From Ridgeia piscesae (Eukaryota > Annelida > Polychaeta > Sabellida > Siboglinidae): a stretch of 64,000 nt of DNA. Numbering within the stretch: the first letter of the stretch is position 1; every line of letters starts with the position of its first letter. The position numbers and the translations under genes are program-made. The stretch is from the NCBI GenBank assembly GCA_025642075.2, contig JAODUO010000636.1, positions 106,001 through 170,000 on the forward strand, given 5' to 3'. The notes beneath the pieces are model-generated. The model saw only the letters and a program-made list of their open reading frames with translations, was not told the origin of the DNA and made no database searches. Positions 23,201 to 35,241 of the stretch are shown here, piece by piece.

Positions 23201-24830
23201 TTGTAAAATGTAAAAAAATATGCGAAACTAGAAGTAATGGCTTGCCACTGAACAATATACTGCGTGCTGTCTGATGGACGTCCGAGTCTGTGGAAGATCA
23301 ACGAACAGTTGTGTTTATGAAAGTACATGAACCGTTGCATTATGAAGTTCTTTTAGTGGTCATGATATTTTAATATACTTGTAACTGGGTTTATTTTCAG
23401 GCAAAAGTCTGGAATGACTATTATTTTAGCACCCGTCAGATTGCAGCCATATACTGTTTGTGAAGGACTTATCCCGGTACTTTTACTACAGCACTAACAA
23501 ATCGGTCAGATGATGACACAGTAGTTGTTAAGCCAGTATCTGTGTTCATCCAACTGTCTGTAGTAGTCAGTGAGGATATCAGCTTTAATTCGGCCTCAAC
23601 AATGTGGAGATTGTGGGTAGCATTACTGTTTTAGGGCCAGGAACATGAAATGTGTGGATTGTGTACTTGTGCAGCAGTCTGTGTCTCACGGCATGTCTGT
23701 GTATGCCTGTACGATAACAAAACTGCAGTCAGATTAAGTCCCCATTGAGGTGTGTGTGACTAATTGTAACATCCGAGGTGGTTATATAGAGTCGGATAAT
23801 AGTAATAAATATGTTTGATGTGCAGCAGTGATGGTGGAAAAATACAGATCAAGAAATGTATAAAGCATTATAAATAATTATAATAAGATGATGCTGGTGA
23901 AGTGTCCTAAAGATGCTGCATCTCATGACCACATTGTTCTATAATCCCACAAAAAGAACCCCGTGTTCTTGTGTTGGTAGCTTGGCTGTGACGATGGGTT
24001 TGACATTAGATACTTTTGAGAAAATGAATACCAGTATTTCGCTTTGATGTTTCCTGGCTGCTGTGATTGTTGCCATGCAACGTGTCACAAGCATTGTCCT
24101 GTAATGCTTGAATGAATATGGGGTGGTCACACGTTCACCGAGTCCCAGGATATGTTTACACTAATTGTTAATGCAAATTGACGTTAACGACAATTTAAAA
24201 TTGTAACGATCACCTGTTGGACACCACTTACTGGCAGGAGGGGGTTAAACCAAAACCAGACACGTGACCTTTTTGGACGTAGGTGCACTCTTGAGAAATT
24301 CCCTGACGTGTGTTGTTGACAAGATGGTGGGATTCAGAGTCAGCTGGTTAAAACAGTAATACGAAACATCTTGTGGAGCGTGGAATTTATATAAATAGCC
24401 TGGACTGATCTGGATGTGTGAAACAGGTGTACTGTACCCGTATTCATATTTCTAAATTGACAGGGAAGCAGTGCTGAACATGGAAATACGGAAATATGAA
24501 ATAATGGTGAACACCTCGTGTGTTGGTATTTCAACCAGGTGCATACAGGGTGTGGTGTTGCTATAGTGTGGATACAGGCTTCAGCATGTCACTGACGTCT
24601 TCAAAGGTGCTGTACGGGATAATTATGTAGTGTCTACCTTGGTGCATTCTTGGTATATTCTGAAGCAAGTTTAATTTCTGGTTGATTCTATCTCGGTTGG
24701 ACAATGTATGTTTACCGTAGGCATTCTGTCTAATGCTGCTCACTAATAACTCACAATTGGCTTTAGGAAATGTTTTCTAATTTCTGTGGTGTTTAAATAA
24801 ACCAGTTTAACCTTGAATGTGTTGGTTGTC
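20248..24830 (+). other. Probable 3' UTR and intergenic DNA downstream of KIAA0232-like gene
   Basis: There is no coding exon, tandem array or recognisable transposon. Candidate poly(A) signals on the plus strand include AATAAA near 23,805 and near 24,795 (TTTAAATAAACCAG). The latter is followed by a T/G-rich stretch that would suit a cleavage site. A 3' UTR of up to about 4.6 kb is therefore possible. I cannot tell which signal is used. Confidence 0.4.
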
Positions 24831-25231
24831 GTCTTTGTTTGTGTACATTATTTTACCTTCATATGTAATTTTGTACCACATCATTACATAAAGTGCGTCA
24901 TCAATTAAATGTTTTCACTTCAGTGTTGCATTGCAAATTTGATATTTCAACAAAAAAACCTATAATACAGCTACCACTTAGGTAGTTCACTCTGGATAAG
25001 TAATGAGTGCACCAGTGACATTATTGCTAGTTATAAAAATGCCTATATACACCTGAATAAAAACAATGTGGTATAAATGCTACTTGACATCCTTGGGTGT
25101 TAAACAAAAGTTAGAAATTGAAAACAATTTACCTGTTGGTGTGTGTATATGTATACACGGCTGGCTGTGAGTGAACAGATTTATATCTCGTCTATAATAC
25201 TGTGTGTCAGTCTATCTCTCCCATCCTACTT

Positions 25232-25239
25232 AGTGTGTG

Positions 25240-25294
<55 letters not shown>

Positions 25295-25295
25295 A
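25232..25295. repeat. (TG)n/(TGCG)n microsatellite
   Basis: About 20 bp of TG followed by about 40 bp of perfect TGCG repeats. Confidence 0.95.
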
Positions 25296-26382
25296 CTGGT
25301 TTGTGTGTGACAACATTATCAAAACAACTTATAAGCCAAAGTACAACCACTATTGATTTATGATTATGTGTCTATTCATGTAATGTTATCACAGGTTATA
25401 GTTAACACACAAAACGTACATACAAAGCAATACATGTATCTAAAACAAACTACAACACAGTAAGTAACACTGCTGTAGTTTGGATAAATTTATTCACCTT
25501 AAAATATACATTCTGGTCACGATGTACCTTTTCCAGATAGGAAGCTTTTTTCAAGCAGGCAGCATCCATTAAAAAAATCAAAACAAAATCTATAATGTTT
25601 TATAAAATACGTAGCCCAGATTCATGATGCACTATTTTCTCTGTGCCCGAGAAAACAACCAACCTCAGGGCATCATTTATCACCATTGTTGTGGTGTTAT
25701 ATTGGGCACCATGACTCGATTCTGTCAGAATTGTCATTAGAAAACCAGAGCATATCACACATATGTAAGACCCTTAAGTAAAAGAGCATATCACAAACAT
25801 GTACGAAAATACATCTAAGTAACTATCGTTATATTTTCTTAAATAAACAAATGTATATTGCCAACTGGCAGATTTACGATCAATATTCCAAGGAATAGGA
25901 TGAATCTAGAAGGATTTGAAGTAGAAGCATTTACAACACTCAAACGTTAGTATAAATTACTTCACTGACATTACAGGTTGATACAAGTATATCCAAAATG
26001 AAAACTTTCTAAAACCAATCAGTGCACCAAACAAAGCAAAAATAAAAATGTTCAGGATTGTATTGTAAATGTACAACTGTCACATACTGGACACACAGTG
26101 TATGTACGTATGACCTCATAGTAAAATATAAATCAGATCCTTGTGAAAACATCAAGAAGAATTAAAACAAAGAAATGTACAATATATATATATATGCATT
26201 AAGAACCACAATAAAGTTAACTATCACAGACGTTCAGATATCAGAATTGTATAATAACAAGAACTAGCTGCGATGTAGTGTAACAAACTAAGAGTGAGTT
26301 ACCATCTTAGTATTGTGATCTTAAACTATTACTAATTCCTGCGGTGTGAAGGCGATAATAATTTCTAGGTAGTGATCACCTG

Positions 26383-26420
<38 letters not shown>

Positions 26421-27040
26421 CACATATATATATATATAATTATATAATTATATAATATAATTACAGATAATTATATAATATAATTACAGAGACTACACTA
26501 ATACAGTGTAAACAGTACAGGGTTGTGTGAATTAGTACTCACTTACAGGCTTAAGACCACAACAACAAACATAAACCATTTGTTGTAAGAACACACCGAT
26601 AGAATCATGTAAATCCAACTGTAGAAACGCAGCATTGCAAAACACTTGTAATTAAAAAGTGACACTTTCAAGAACATGTCCTGAGATTTCTTTGTTTAGT
26701 AAACAACAAACACTTGTAAAATAATTGTAAATAAAGACACTCAGTTAATGTCTTATGCTCAGGTCTCTGAATGCATTCAAACACCTGAACATTGGTTATC
26801 ACAGATATACGTATCACAGTTTTATAATTTATACACTGCCCATACTTGTGCGGTGGAGTAAGTGCAATATAATCCCAACCACAGGACTGGTTCAGATGTA
26901 TAAAAGGTATTTCAATTCAGTACTTACAACATGTCTTCCTGCACCTTCTCTTTGTTTTTGGCACACCTGCACTAACTTTATAGGAATGAAAGAGTATTAC
27001 TAGCGTGGTAATGTATAAGATCACAACGGATCAGTTCACG
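25296..27040 (-). other. Probable TRPM 3' UTR and intergenic DNA
   Basis: No coding exon seen. On the minus strand an AATAAA (TTTATT at 25489-25494 on the plus strand) could end the TRPM transcript about 1.9 kb after its stop, placing the two genes tail-to-tail within about 0.7 kb. A TA/ATAATT-rich tract lies at about 26,388-26,490. Confidence 0.35.
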
Positions 27041-27045
27041 TAGAT

Positions 27046-27436
27046 GTGGCCGTCATTCCCATTCTTGGGCCATAATTCCCATTCCCATTCTTGGGCCATA
27101 ATTCCCATTGCCATTCTTGGGCCATAATTCCCATTGCCATTCTTGGGCCATAATTCCCATTCCCATTCTTGGGCCATAATTCCCATTCCCATTCTTGGGC
27201 CATAATTCCCATTCACATTCTTGGGCCATAATTCCCGTTCACATTCTTGGGCCATCATTCCCGTTCACATTCTTGGGCCATCACTCCCGTTCACATTCTT
27301 GGGCTATAATTCCCATTCGCATTCTTGGGCCATCATTCCAGTTCACATTCTTGGGCCATCATTCCCGTTCACATTCTTGAGCCATTATTCCCGTTCACAT
27401 TCATGGGCCATCATTCCCATTCACATTCTTGGGTCG
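27046..27436 (-). repeat. 26-bp minisatellite containing the TRPM stop codon
   Basis: About 15 copies of a 26-bp unit: on the plus strand ATTCTTGGGCCATAATTCCC plus ATTCCC, with variants CATCATT and GTTCACA. The right-most copy supplies the last codons and the TGA stop of the TRPM reading frame (27421-27423). On the minus strand the unit contains CCCAAGAATG(T)GA, so the gene's Pro-Arg-Met-stop end is repeat sequence. Confidence 0.95.
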
Positions 27437-28185
27437 GCATGCGTCTGATATGCGTGACCTCGACTTTGACTCTGACCTCTGTAGAAGACAGCATTTCGAA
27501 GGAGCACTTCAATGTTGTAGAGAGACTGCCTTGTGTTCTCTTCCATCTCGACGATCCTTCCCTCCAGTGCTGCCACCGTGTCCTGTAACCTTGCCGTGCT
27601 TTCCACCCCGGCTATGCCCTGCCGCGTCTGCTCGGCGATCTGTTCCTGCAACGTCGTCACTTGCGCTCCGGAACGATCAGCATCGTCATCATTCTGCTCA
27701 AATGCAACTTTTAGCAGCGGTTGGATGCTGTGATGATCGGGAGACATGTGCACCTCGTAGGTTGTCGCGGTGCTATTCTGACGACGACTGGAATGATCTC
27801 TCTTGTCTCGACCCACATTGTGACTTTGGTCATACCCAGGGTCATGAGCACTGTTCCTCCGCTTGTGCTTTTTCTTTCGCAGTTTCTCCTTCTGTGCGTG
27901 ACTTGTATCCGAGCTTTCGTCATCGCTCCTGTTGCCATCTCGTGTGCTGACAGCCGTCTTTGGTCTGGTCTGCCTCGGATCGCGCGTCGATGGTTGTTGT
28001 TGTTGTTGTTGTTGTTGCGGTTGTTGCTGTGGTTGCTGTGGTTGTTGTTGCTGGTCAGGGTCTGGTTCATCGCGAACCGGTTCGTTGTCACTGTCGGAGA
28101 ACGCCACCTGCCAGTTGCGAGTGTGCTTCCTGTTTGTTGCATATTTCTTCTTCTTCTTATCATCGCTGTCTGTCTCTCGAATGGC
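27421..28185 (-). CDS. TRPM: TRPM last exon (polyQ and coiled coil)
   Basis: 254 codons. It starts [20 protein letters not shown], has a Gln/Pro tract (Q-rich, about 20 residues) and a basic Lys/Arg segment. It then has a heptad-patterned segment, [14 protein letters not shown] to [19 protein letters not shown], consistent with the TRPM tetramerising coiled coil. It ends [12 protein letters not shown]. There is no Nudix or kinase domain. The final codons lie inside the 26-bp array. Confidence 0.88.
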   Translation of the reverse strand, partial: AIRETDSDDKKKKKYATNRKHTRNWQVAFSDSDNEPVRDEPDPDQQQQPQQPQQQPQQQQQQQQPSTRDPRQTRPKTAVSTRDGNRSDDESSDTSHAQKEKLRKKKHKRRNSAHDPGYDQSHNVGRDKRDHSSRRQNSTATTYEVHMSPDHHSIQPLLKVAFEQNDDDADRSGAQVTTLQEQIAEQTRQGIAGVESTARLQDTVAALEGRIVEMEENTRQSLYNIEVLLRNAVFYRGQSQSRGHAYQTHADPRM

Positions 28186-31100
28186 CTAAGAACACAGTAA
28201 GCCTTCCTCAAAAAACAGGCAGAAGACGTGTGGAGGATTCTGTATTTATCTCCGCCACGCAATACCAGTAACAATAAGATAACTTCTCATCGCTTTTTGC
28301 ACATAAAAAGCATGTCACGACAAATGGATTGTTCAATCTCAAAATCGATAAGCCATATTCAGTTGTCAACGGCCTGATGGATATAGGCCATAACATAGGT
28401 GGATAAGCAAGGTATGAAGGCACACTTTTATTTAATGGTAGTGGAATCGTGTAACATATTTAATGGACTCAACATTAACCGGGCGATGTTAACTCACAAG
28501 AATGAATGTAGCAGCTGTTAAGTATTGACTTTATGAACAGACGCTGCAATCATCACGCAACAAGCAGCCCGTGTAATAACGTAAATAACCAGTTATTATT
28601 ACTCATTCACTGTGTGCTATATTTAAGTAAACTTAACTGCCAAAACACAAACCACATACTTCAAACATTAAACTAAACTTGTAACCTGAGAGGAGTAACT
28701 ACAAACCTGTGTTTATATTATATAAAAAAGCAATGTGGTTGCCTGTTGTCATTTCAGACACACTCACCTCAAGTTCGTTTTGGTGTTTGAGTTTTTTTGT
28801 GTCCTCCTGCAGAGGCCATCGTGACAGTTGTGTCTTGCTGTAGGAGTCTGTCAACGCCATAGTTGAATCAACTGACGAGGACCGACGTAGAGACCCTGGT
28901 CCCCAGGTCTGCTCCACCAGACGGTCCTCCTCCAAATGTCTTGACACCTTCGACACACTGGCAACCAGATCAAAGATTTCATCCACATTCAACATTCTGT
29001 TATTCCACACATGTATACAATTGCGGAGAATATATTCCCATTGGTTATGACAAGAATGTTCACTGGAACTCCACAAATGTGATGCACACTAGGTCAGGTT
29101 TCTGCATGTAGCAATTTCAAAAATGAATGTACTACAGTGTATATAAAAGCTTCAGATACAGGTGTCAAACTTTGGAATTATAATTATAACAATCACCGTG
29201 GATTGTAATTATGCTCTTGAATGTTCAAGTGTCAAGATTTATTTAGTAAATACAGTGGTATTAGTTACTTATATAATTAATATTCTTTGTGGCAATTTTA
29301 ATGGGTATTCATAAGAGAAATAATGCAGTAATATATGTTGCACTTTTTGTTTACTTTCTTTTTTCTTCAAACTCATAATGTGTTATCATTTTGGTCAATT
29401 ATTAAACTTGCATCATGTAATATAATTATATGATTACATGCATTGTGAGGGCAAACCATCGACTACTTATAGAAACAATTATGATCTCTATATAACATAT
29501 GCCTCTGAATGTATGCATAAAGTTTCAATCATAAACCATTACGATGACATAAAGGCTTTTGTTATAGTTTATAGTGGAATAATTATGTAATCATCCAAAA
29601 TAATGTACACTATGGCATAAATAATATACATAGATTCCAGAATTGTTCTGATTCTGACTCGGCGAGTTCTGTGTGCTGGCTTAATTCTGGTGCTGGAAAT
29701 TAGTTTGATTTTAATAATAATTGATGACTGACTGTTTACAGTGGACCCCCTCTTTAATAATAAGCCCTACCCATCAGCTAATCTAAAGTGGCCTTATGAG
29801 ACAGGTGGCCTCTGATGAGGGTGAACCATTGATGAGTATAGCATGTGAAAAGAAAATATGGTGTTTTTGTCTAGAGCGGTAATTCAGTGATAATGTGTAG
29901 GCCTACTTTATTTGTTATAAACATCGACATTGACTTGTGATTAAAAATAAGCATTTTCGGCGGCCAGTTGGCTGCTGCAGAGGCGTAAACTCTTTCTGTG
30001 ACCTCAGCTGTTAGCTGTGTTAGCTGTCAGGGAGGGGAGACTTATAAAAAGAGGACTAGCACACTCAATTTGTGTGCGGCCATTTGAAGAAAACTCTGAT
30101 CACTACCGGTAGACTGTAGTAGAATGGTAGATGACATAAATACATTTAATGCATTGTGTCTTGACTTTATGTGAGATGTCAAAACAGCTGTGAACGACAT
30201 CAATGAAGTGTCTTCAATGAAACGAAAATGGTGGTTTTCATTCAGTAACATAGTTTAGTCAAAAAAAAAGAATGATTATAAAAATAAGCCTGTAGATGAT
30301 TGGAAGCACAAATCAACAAGTCATCCACAGACCTAACTAAATGGAGCAACATTGCAGAGATTTGTTCAGTGCTACAAACACAATAAGACTGATGTAACAT
30401 CTCTCTGCTGTCCCACCCAACTCTCTCCTTCCACAGAAGATTACGAAATGGCAAAACCAAAACATCACAAACTGCATCAAGCATCCAACATATAAGTAAA
30501 CCAAATAGACAGCGCACCCAGACAGAATGTTGGCGATGTGCTTCTCAGAGGTGAGCTTCGGAGGCTTGCGATCTTCTCGCACCAACTTCATCACCATCTC
30601 CTTCTCAAACACCTCCAGCATCTCCTTCTGATACTGGGTCAGCCGGGACACTGGGGACACATGACATGTCAACAGATGAGTGGGACACATGACACATCAA
30701 CAGATGAGTGGGGACACATGACACGTCAACAGATGAGTGGGACACATGACATATCAACAGATGAGTGGGGACACATGACACGTCAACAGATGAGTGGGGA
30801 CACATGACATGTCAACAGATGAGTGGGGACACATGACATGTCAACAGATGAGTGGGGATACATGATACATCAACAGATGAGTAGATACACAAGGCAAATC
30901 AACGGATGAGTGGGAACACATGACACATCAACAGATGAGTAGATACACAAGGCAAATCAACGGATGAGTGGGAACACATGACACATCAACAGATGAGTAG
31001 ATACACAAGGCAAATCAACGGATGAGTGGGGACACAATGTCTCACTCAAACACACACTCACATACGCAAACACACTCACACACAACACACCCTGATGTGA

Positions 31101-34100
31101 GTGCATTCCTTCCACGGCACCCATGTGCACTTGGATGGATGCAGACAATTTAGCACAGGCACAGACATCAAAGGAACAGGAAGACCACAGCTGAGGTGGG
31201 GAGGATTGCACGTAGAGGGAGACAAGAGATAATGAGAAGCAGCTGCTGATAAAATAGAATGAGTGGAAAAATGACAGAACAACATCACACCCGACCATCA
31301 GCCCTACACAAGAGGGAAGGAGGAAGACCTCTGTGTGGTGTAGACTCACCATCGTCCGGCTCCTTACAGCACGTTCTCCTGCACAGGAACTTAGCCATCA
31401 GGTAGATGTGGTCGATGGCGATGAGAGGCGGCGCCAGTATAGGCTTTGTGTCATACTCCACAACCAGGAAGTACATGCCAAACTTCCAGATCTGAATCGA
31501 GTTCTTTTGCACGTCTTCAAATATGTTGCTGTAGAAAAAGAGGAATGTGCTCTGTAAGGTGATACCGCATGTTGACATACGACCTATGTATGTTAATGTA
31601 TGCTAACAAATTAATCCGGACCGGACCGGACCGGACTGGACTTTTACCCACACACTTATAACAACATCTATGAGTAAGTAATATATAAATATAATAATTA
31701 CAAATAGAAATTCCTTTTAACTCAGGGTAAGGTACCTTTTTTGCGGGTTTTTCCGTTACTGGGAGGAGCAACTGAGTACACAGTGCAACAGGTGCATGTT
31801 ACTGGGAGGAGCAACTGAGTACACAGTGCAACAGGTGCATGTTACTGGGAGGAGCAACTGAGTACACAGTGCAACAGGTGCATGTTACTGGGAGGAGCAA
31901 CTGAGTACACAGTGCAAGAGGTGCCTGTTACTGGCAGGAGTGACTGAGTACACAGTGCAAGAGGTGCCTGTTACTGGCAGGAGTGACTGAGTACACAGTG
32001 CAAGAGGTGCCTGTTACTGGCAGGAGTGACTGAGTACACAGTGCAAGAGGTGCCTGTTACTGGCAGGAGTGACTGAGTACACAGTGCAAGAGGTGCCTGT
32101 TACTGGCAGGAGTGACTGAGTACAGAGTGCAAGAGGTGCCTGTTACTGGCAGGAGTGACTGAGTACACAGTGCAAGAGGTCCCTTGTTACTGGCAGGAGT
32201 GACTGAGTACAGAGTGCAAGAGGTGCCTGTTACTGGCAGGAGTGACTGAGTACACAGCGCAAGAGGTGCCTGTTACTGGCAGGAGTGACTGAGTACACAG
32301 CGCAAGAGGTGCCTGTTACTGGCAGGAGTGACTGAGTACAGAGTGCAAGAGGTGCCTGTTACTGGCAGGAGTGACTGAGTACACAGGCAAGAGGTGCCTG
32401 TTACTGGCAGGAGTGACTGAGTACACAGTGCAAGAGGTGCCTGTTACTGGCAGGAGTGACTGAGTACACAGTGCAAGAGGTGCTTGTTACTGGCAGGAGT
32501 AACTGAGTACACGGTGCAAGAGGTGCCTGTTACTGGCAGGAGTGACTGAGTACACAGTGCAAGAGGTGCCTGTTACTGGCAGGAGTGACTGAGTACAGAG
32601 TGCAAGAGGTGCCTGTTACTGGCAGGAGTGACTGAGTACACAGTGCAAGAGGTGCCTGTTACTGGCAGGAGTGACTGAGTACACAGTGCAAGAGGTGCCT
32701 GTTACTGGCAGGAGTAACTGAGTACACAGTGCAAGAGGTGCCTGTTACTGGCAGGAGTGACTGAGTACACAGTGCAAGAGGTGCCTGTTACTGGCAGGAG
32801 TGACTGAGTACACAGTGCAAGAGGTGCCTGTTACTGGCAGGAGTGACTGAGTACAGAGTGCAAGAGGTGCCTGTTACTGGCAGGAGTGACTGAGTACACA
32901 GTGCAAGAGGTGCCTGTTACTGGCAGGAGTGACTGAGTACACAGTGCAAGAGGTGCCTGTTACTGGCAGGAGTGACTGAGTACACAGTGCAAGAGGTGCC
33001 TGTTACTGGCAGGAGTGACTGAGTACACAGGCAAGAGGTCCCTGTTACTGGCAGGAGTGACTGAGTACACAGTGCAAGAGGTGCCTGTTACTGGCAGGAG
33101 TAACTGAGTACACAGTGCAAGAGGTGCCTGTTACTGGCAGGAGTAACTGAGTACACAGTGCAAGAGGTGTTGTTACTGGCAGGAGTAACTGAGTACACAG
33201 TGCAAGAGGTGCTTGTTACTGGCAGGAGTAACTGAGTACACAGTGCAAGAGGTGCTTGTTACTGGCAGGAGTGACTGAGTACACAGTGCAAGAGGTGCCT
33301 GTTACTGGCAGGAGTGACTGAGTACACAGTGCAAGAGGTGCCTGTTACTGGCAGGAGTAACTGAGTACACAGTGCAAGAGGTCCTTGTTACTGGCAGGAG
33401 TGACTGAGTACACAGTGCAAGAGGTGCCTTGTTACTGGCAGGAGTGACTGAGTACACAGTGCAAGAGGTGCCTGTTACTGGCAGGAGTAACTGAGTACAC
33501 AGTGCAAGAGGTGCCTGTTACTGGCAGGAGTGACTGAGTACACAGTGCAAGAGGTGCCTGTTACTGGCAGGAGTGACTGAGTACACAGTGCAAGAGGTGC
33601 CTGTTACTGGCAGGAGTAACTGAGTACACAGTGCAAGAGGTCCCTGTTACTGGCAGGAGTGACTGAGTACAAGTGCAAGAGGTCCCTGTTACTGGCAGGA
33701 GTGACTGAGTACACAGTGCAAGAGGTGCCTGTTACTGGCAGGAGTGACTGAGTACACAGTGCAAGAGGTGCTTGTTACTGGCAGGAGTAACTGAGTACAC
33801 GGTGCAAGAGGTGCTTGTTACTGGCAGGAGTAACTGAGTACACGGTGCAAGAGGTGCTTGTTACTGGCAGGAGTAACTGAGTACACGGTGCAAGAGGTGC
33901 CTGTTACTGGCAGGAGTAACTGAGTACACGGTGCAAGAGGTGCTTGTTACTGGCAGGAGTAACTGAGTAGACAGTGAATGAGGTGCCTGTTACTGGCAGG
34001 AGTAACTGAGTACACAGTGCAAGAGGTGCCTGTTACTGGCAGGAGTAACTGAGTACACGGTGCAAGAAGTGCTTGTTACTGGCAGGAGTAACTGAGTACA

Positions 34101-35169
34101 CAGTGCAAGAGGTGCCTGTTACTGGCAGGAGTAACTGAGTACACGGTGCAAGAGGTGCTTGTTACTGGCAGGAGTAACTGAGTAGACAGTGAATGAGGTG
34201 CTTGTTACTGGCAGGAGTAACTGAGTAGACAGTGAATGAGGTGCCTGTTACTGGCAGGAGTAACTGAGCACACAGTGCAAGAGGTGCTTGTTACTGGCAG
34301 GAGTGACTGAGTACACGGTGCAAGAGGTGCTTGTTACTGGGAGGAGCAACTGAGTACACAGTGCAAGAGGTGCCTGTTACTGGCAGGAGTAACTGAGTAC
34401 ACGGTGCAAGAGGTGCTTGTTACTGGCAGGAGTGACTGAGTACACAGTGCAAGAGGTGCTTGTTACTGGCAGGAGTAACTGAGTACACAGTGCAAGAGGT
34501 GCCTTGTTACTGGCAGGAGTAACTGAGTACACGGTGCAAGAGGTGCTTGTTACTGGCAGGAGTAACTGAGTAGACAGTGAATGAGGTGCTTGTTACTGGC
34601 AGGAGTAACTGAGTACACAGTGAAGAGGTTGTTACTGGCAGGAGTAACTGAGTACACGGTGCAAGAGGTGCTTGTTACTGGCAGGAGTAACTGAGTAGAC
34701 AGTGAATGAGGTGCTTGTTACTGGCAGGAGTAACTGAGTAGACAGTGAATGAGGTGCCTGTTACTGGCAGGAGTAACTGAGCACACAGTGCAAGAGGTGC
34801 CTGTTACCTGAAGATGGCAATGAGCAGGTTGAGCAGGAGGACGTTGGCAATGAAGGGGTTTCCGCGGCGGGAGAAGGAGACAGGTGGGTGTTGGACCAGG
34901 GGGGGCCATTGGGTGTTTCTGGGGGGTAAGGGCCCCCACACAAGATGTTGGGCCCCGGGCAAACGAAACACGGTGCAAAATGACTTTTTTTGTGATGGTT
35001 GGAGCACTTCTCTACGCAGGTACTCCTTTGTGTAGTTGAGTGGCTGGAGCAATGTAGAGTGAAGAAACTTACCCAAGGTTTGACACGGCAGCACAGGATT
35101 CTAACCTGGGTTCTCTTAATCAAGGGTCGGAAGGACTAGCCACTACACAACTGTCACTTGCTACTATTG

Positions 35170-35241
<72 letters not shown>

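Noticed and set aside
27711..28274. Minus-strand 187-codon frame overlapping the TRPM last exon
   Set aside because: An alternative frame of the same exon. The chosen frame joins in phase to the previous exon and carries the coiled coil.
29739..29830. Pogo/Tigger-type terminal repeat (CAGTGGACCCCCTC)
   Set aside because: Only one end is seen. No partner inverted repeat or transposase sequence was found nearby.
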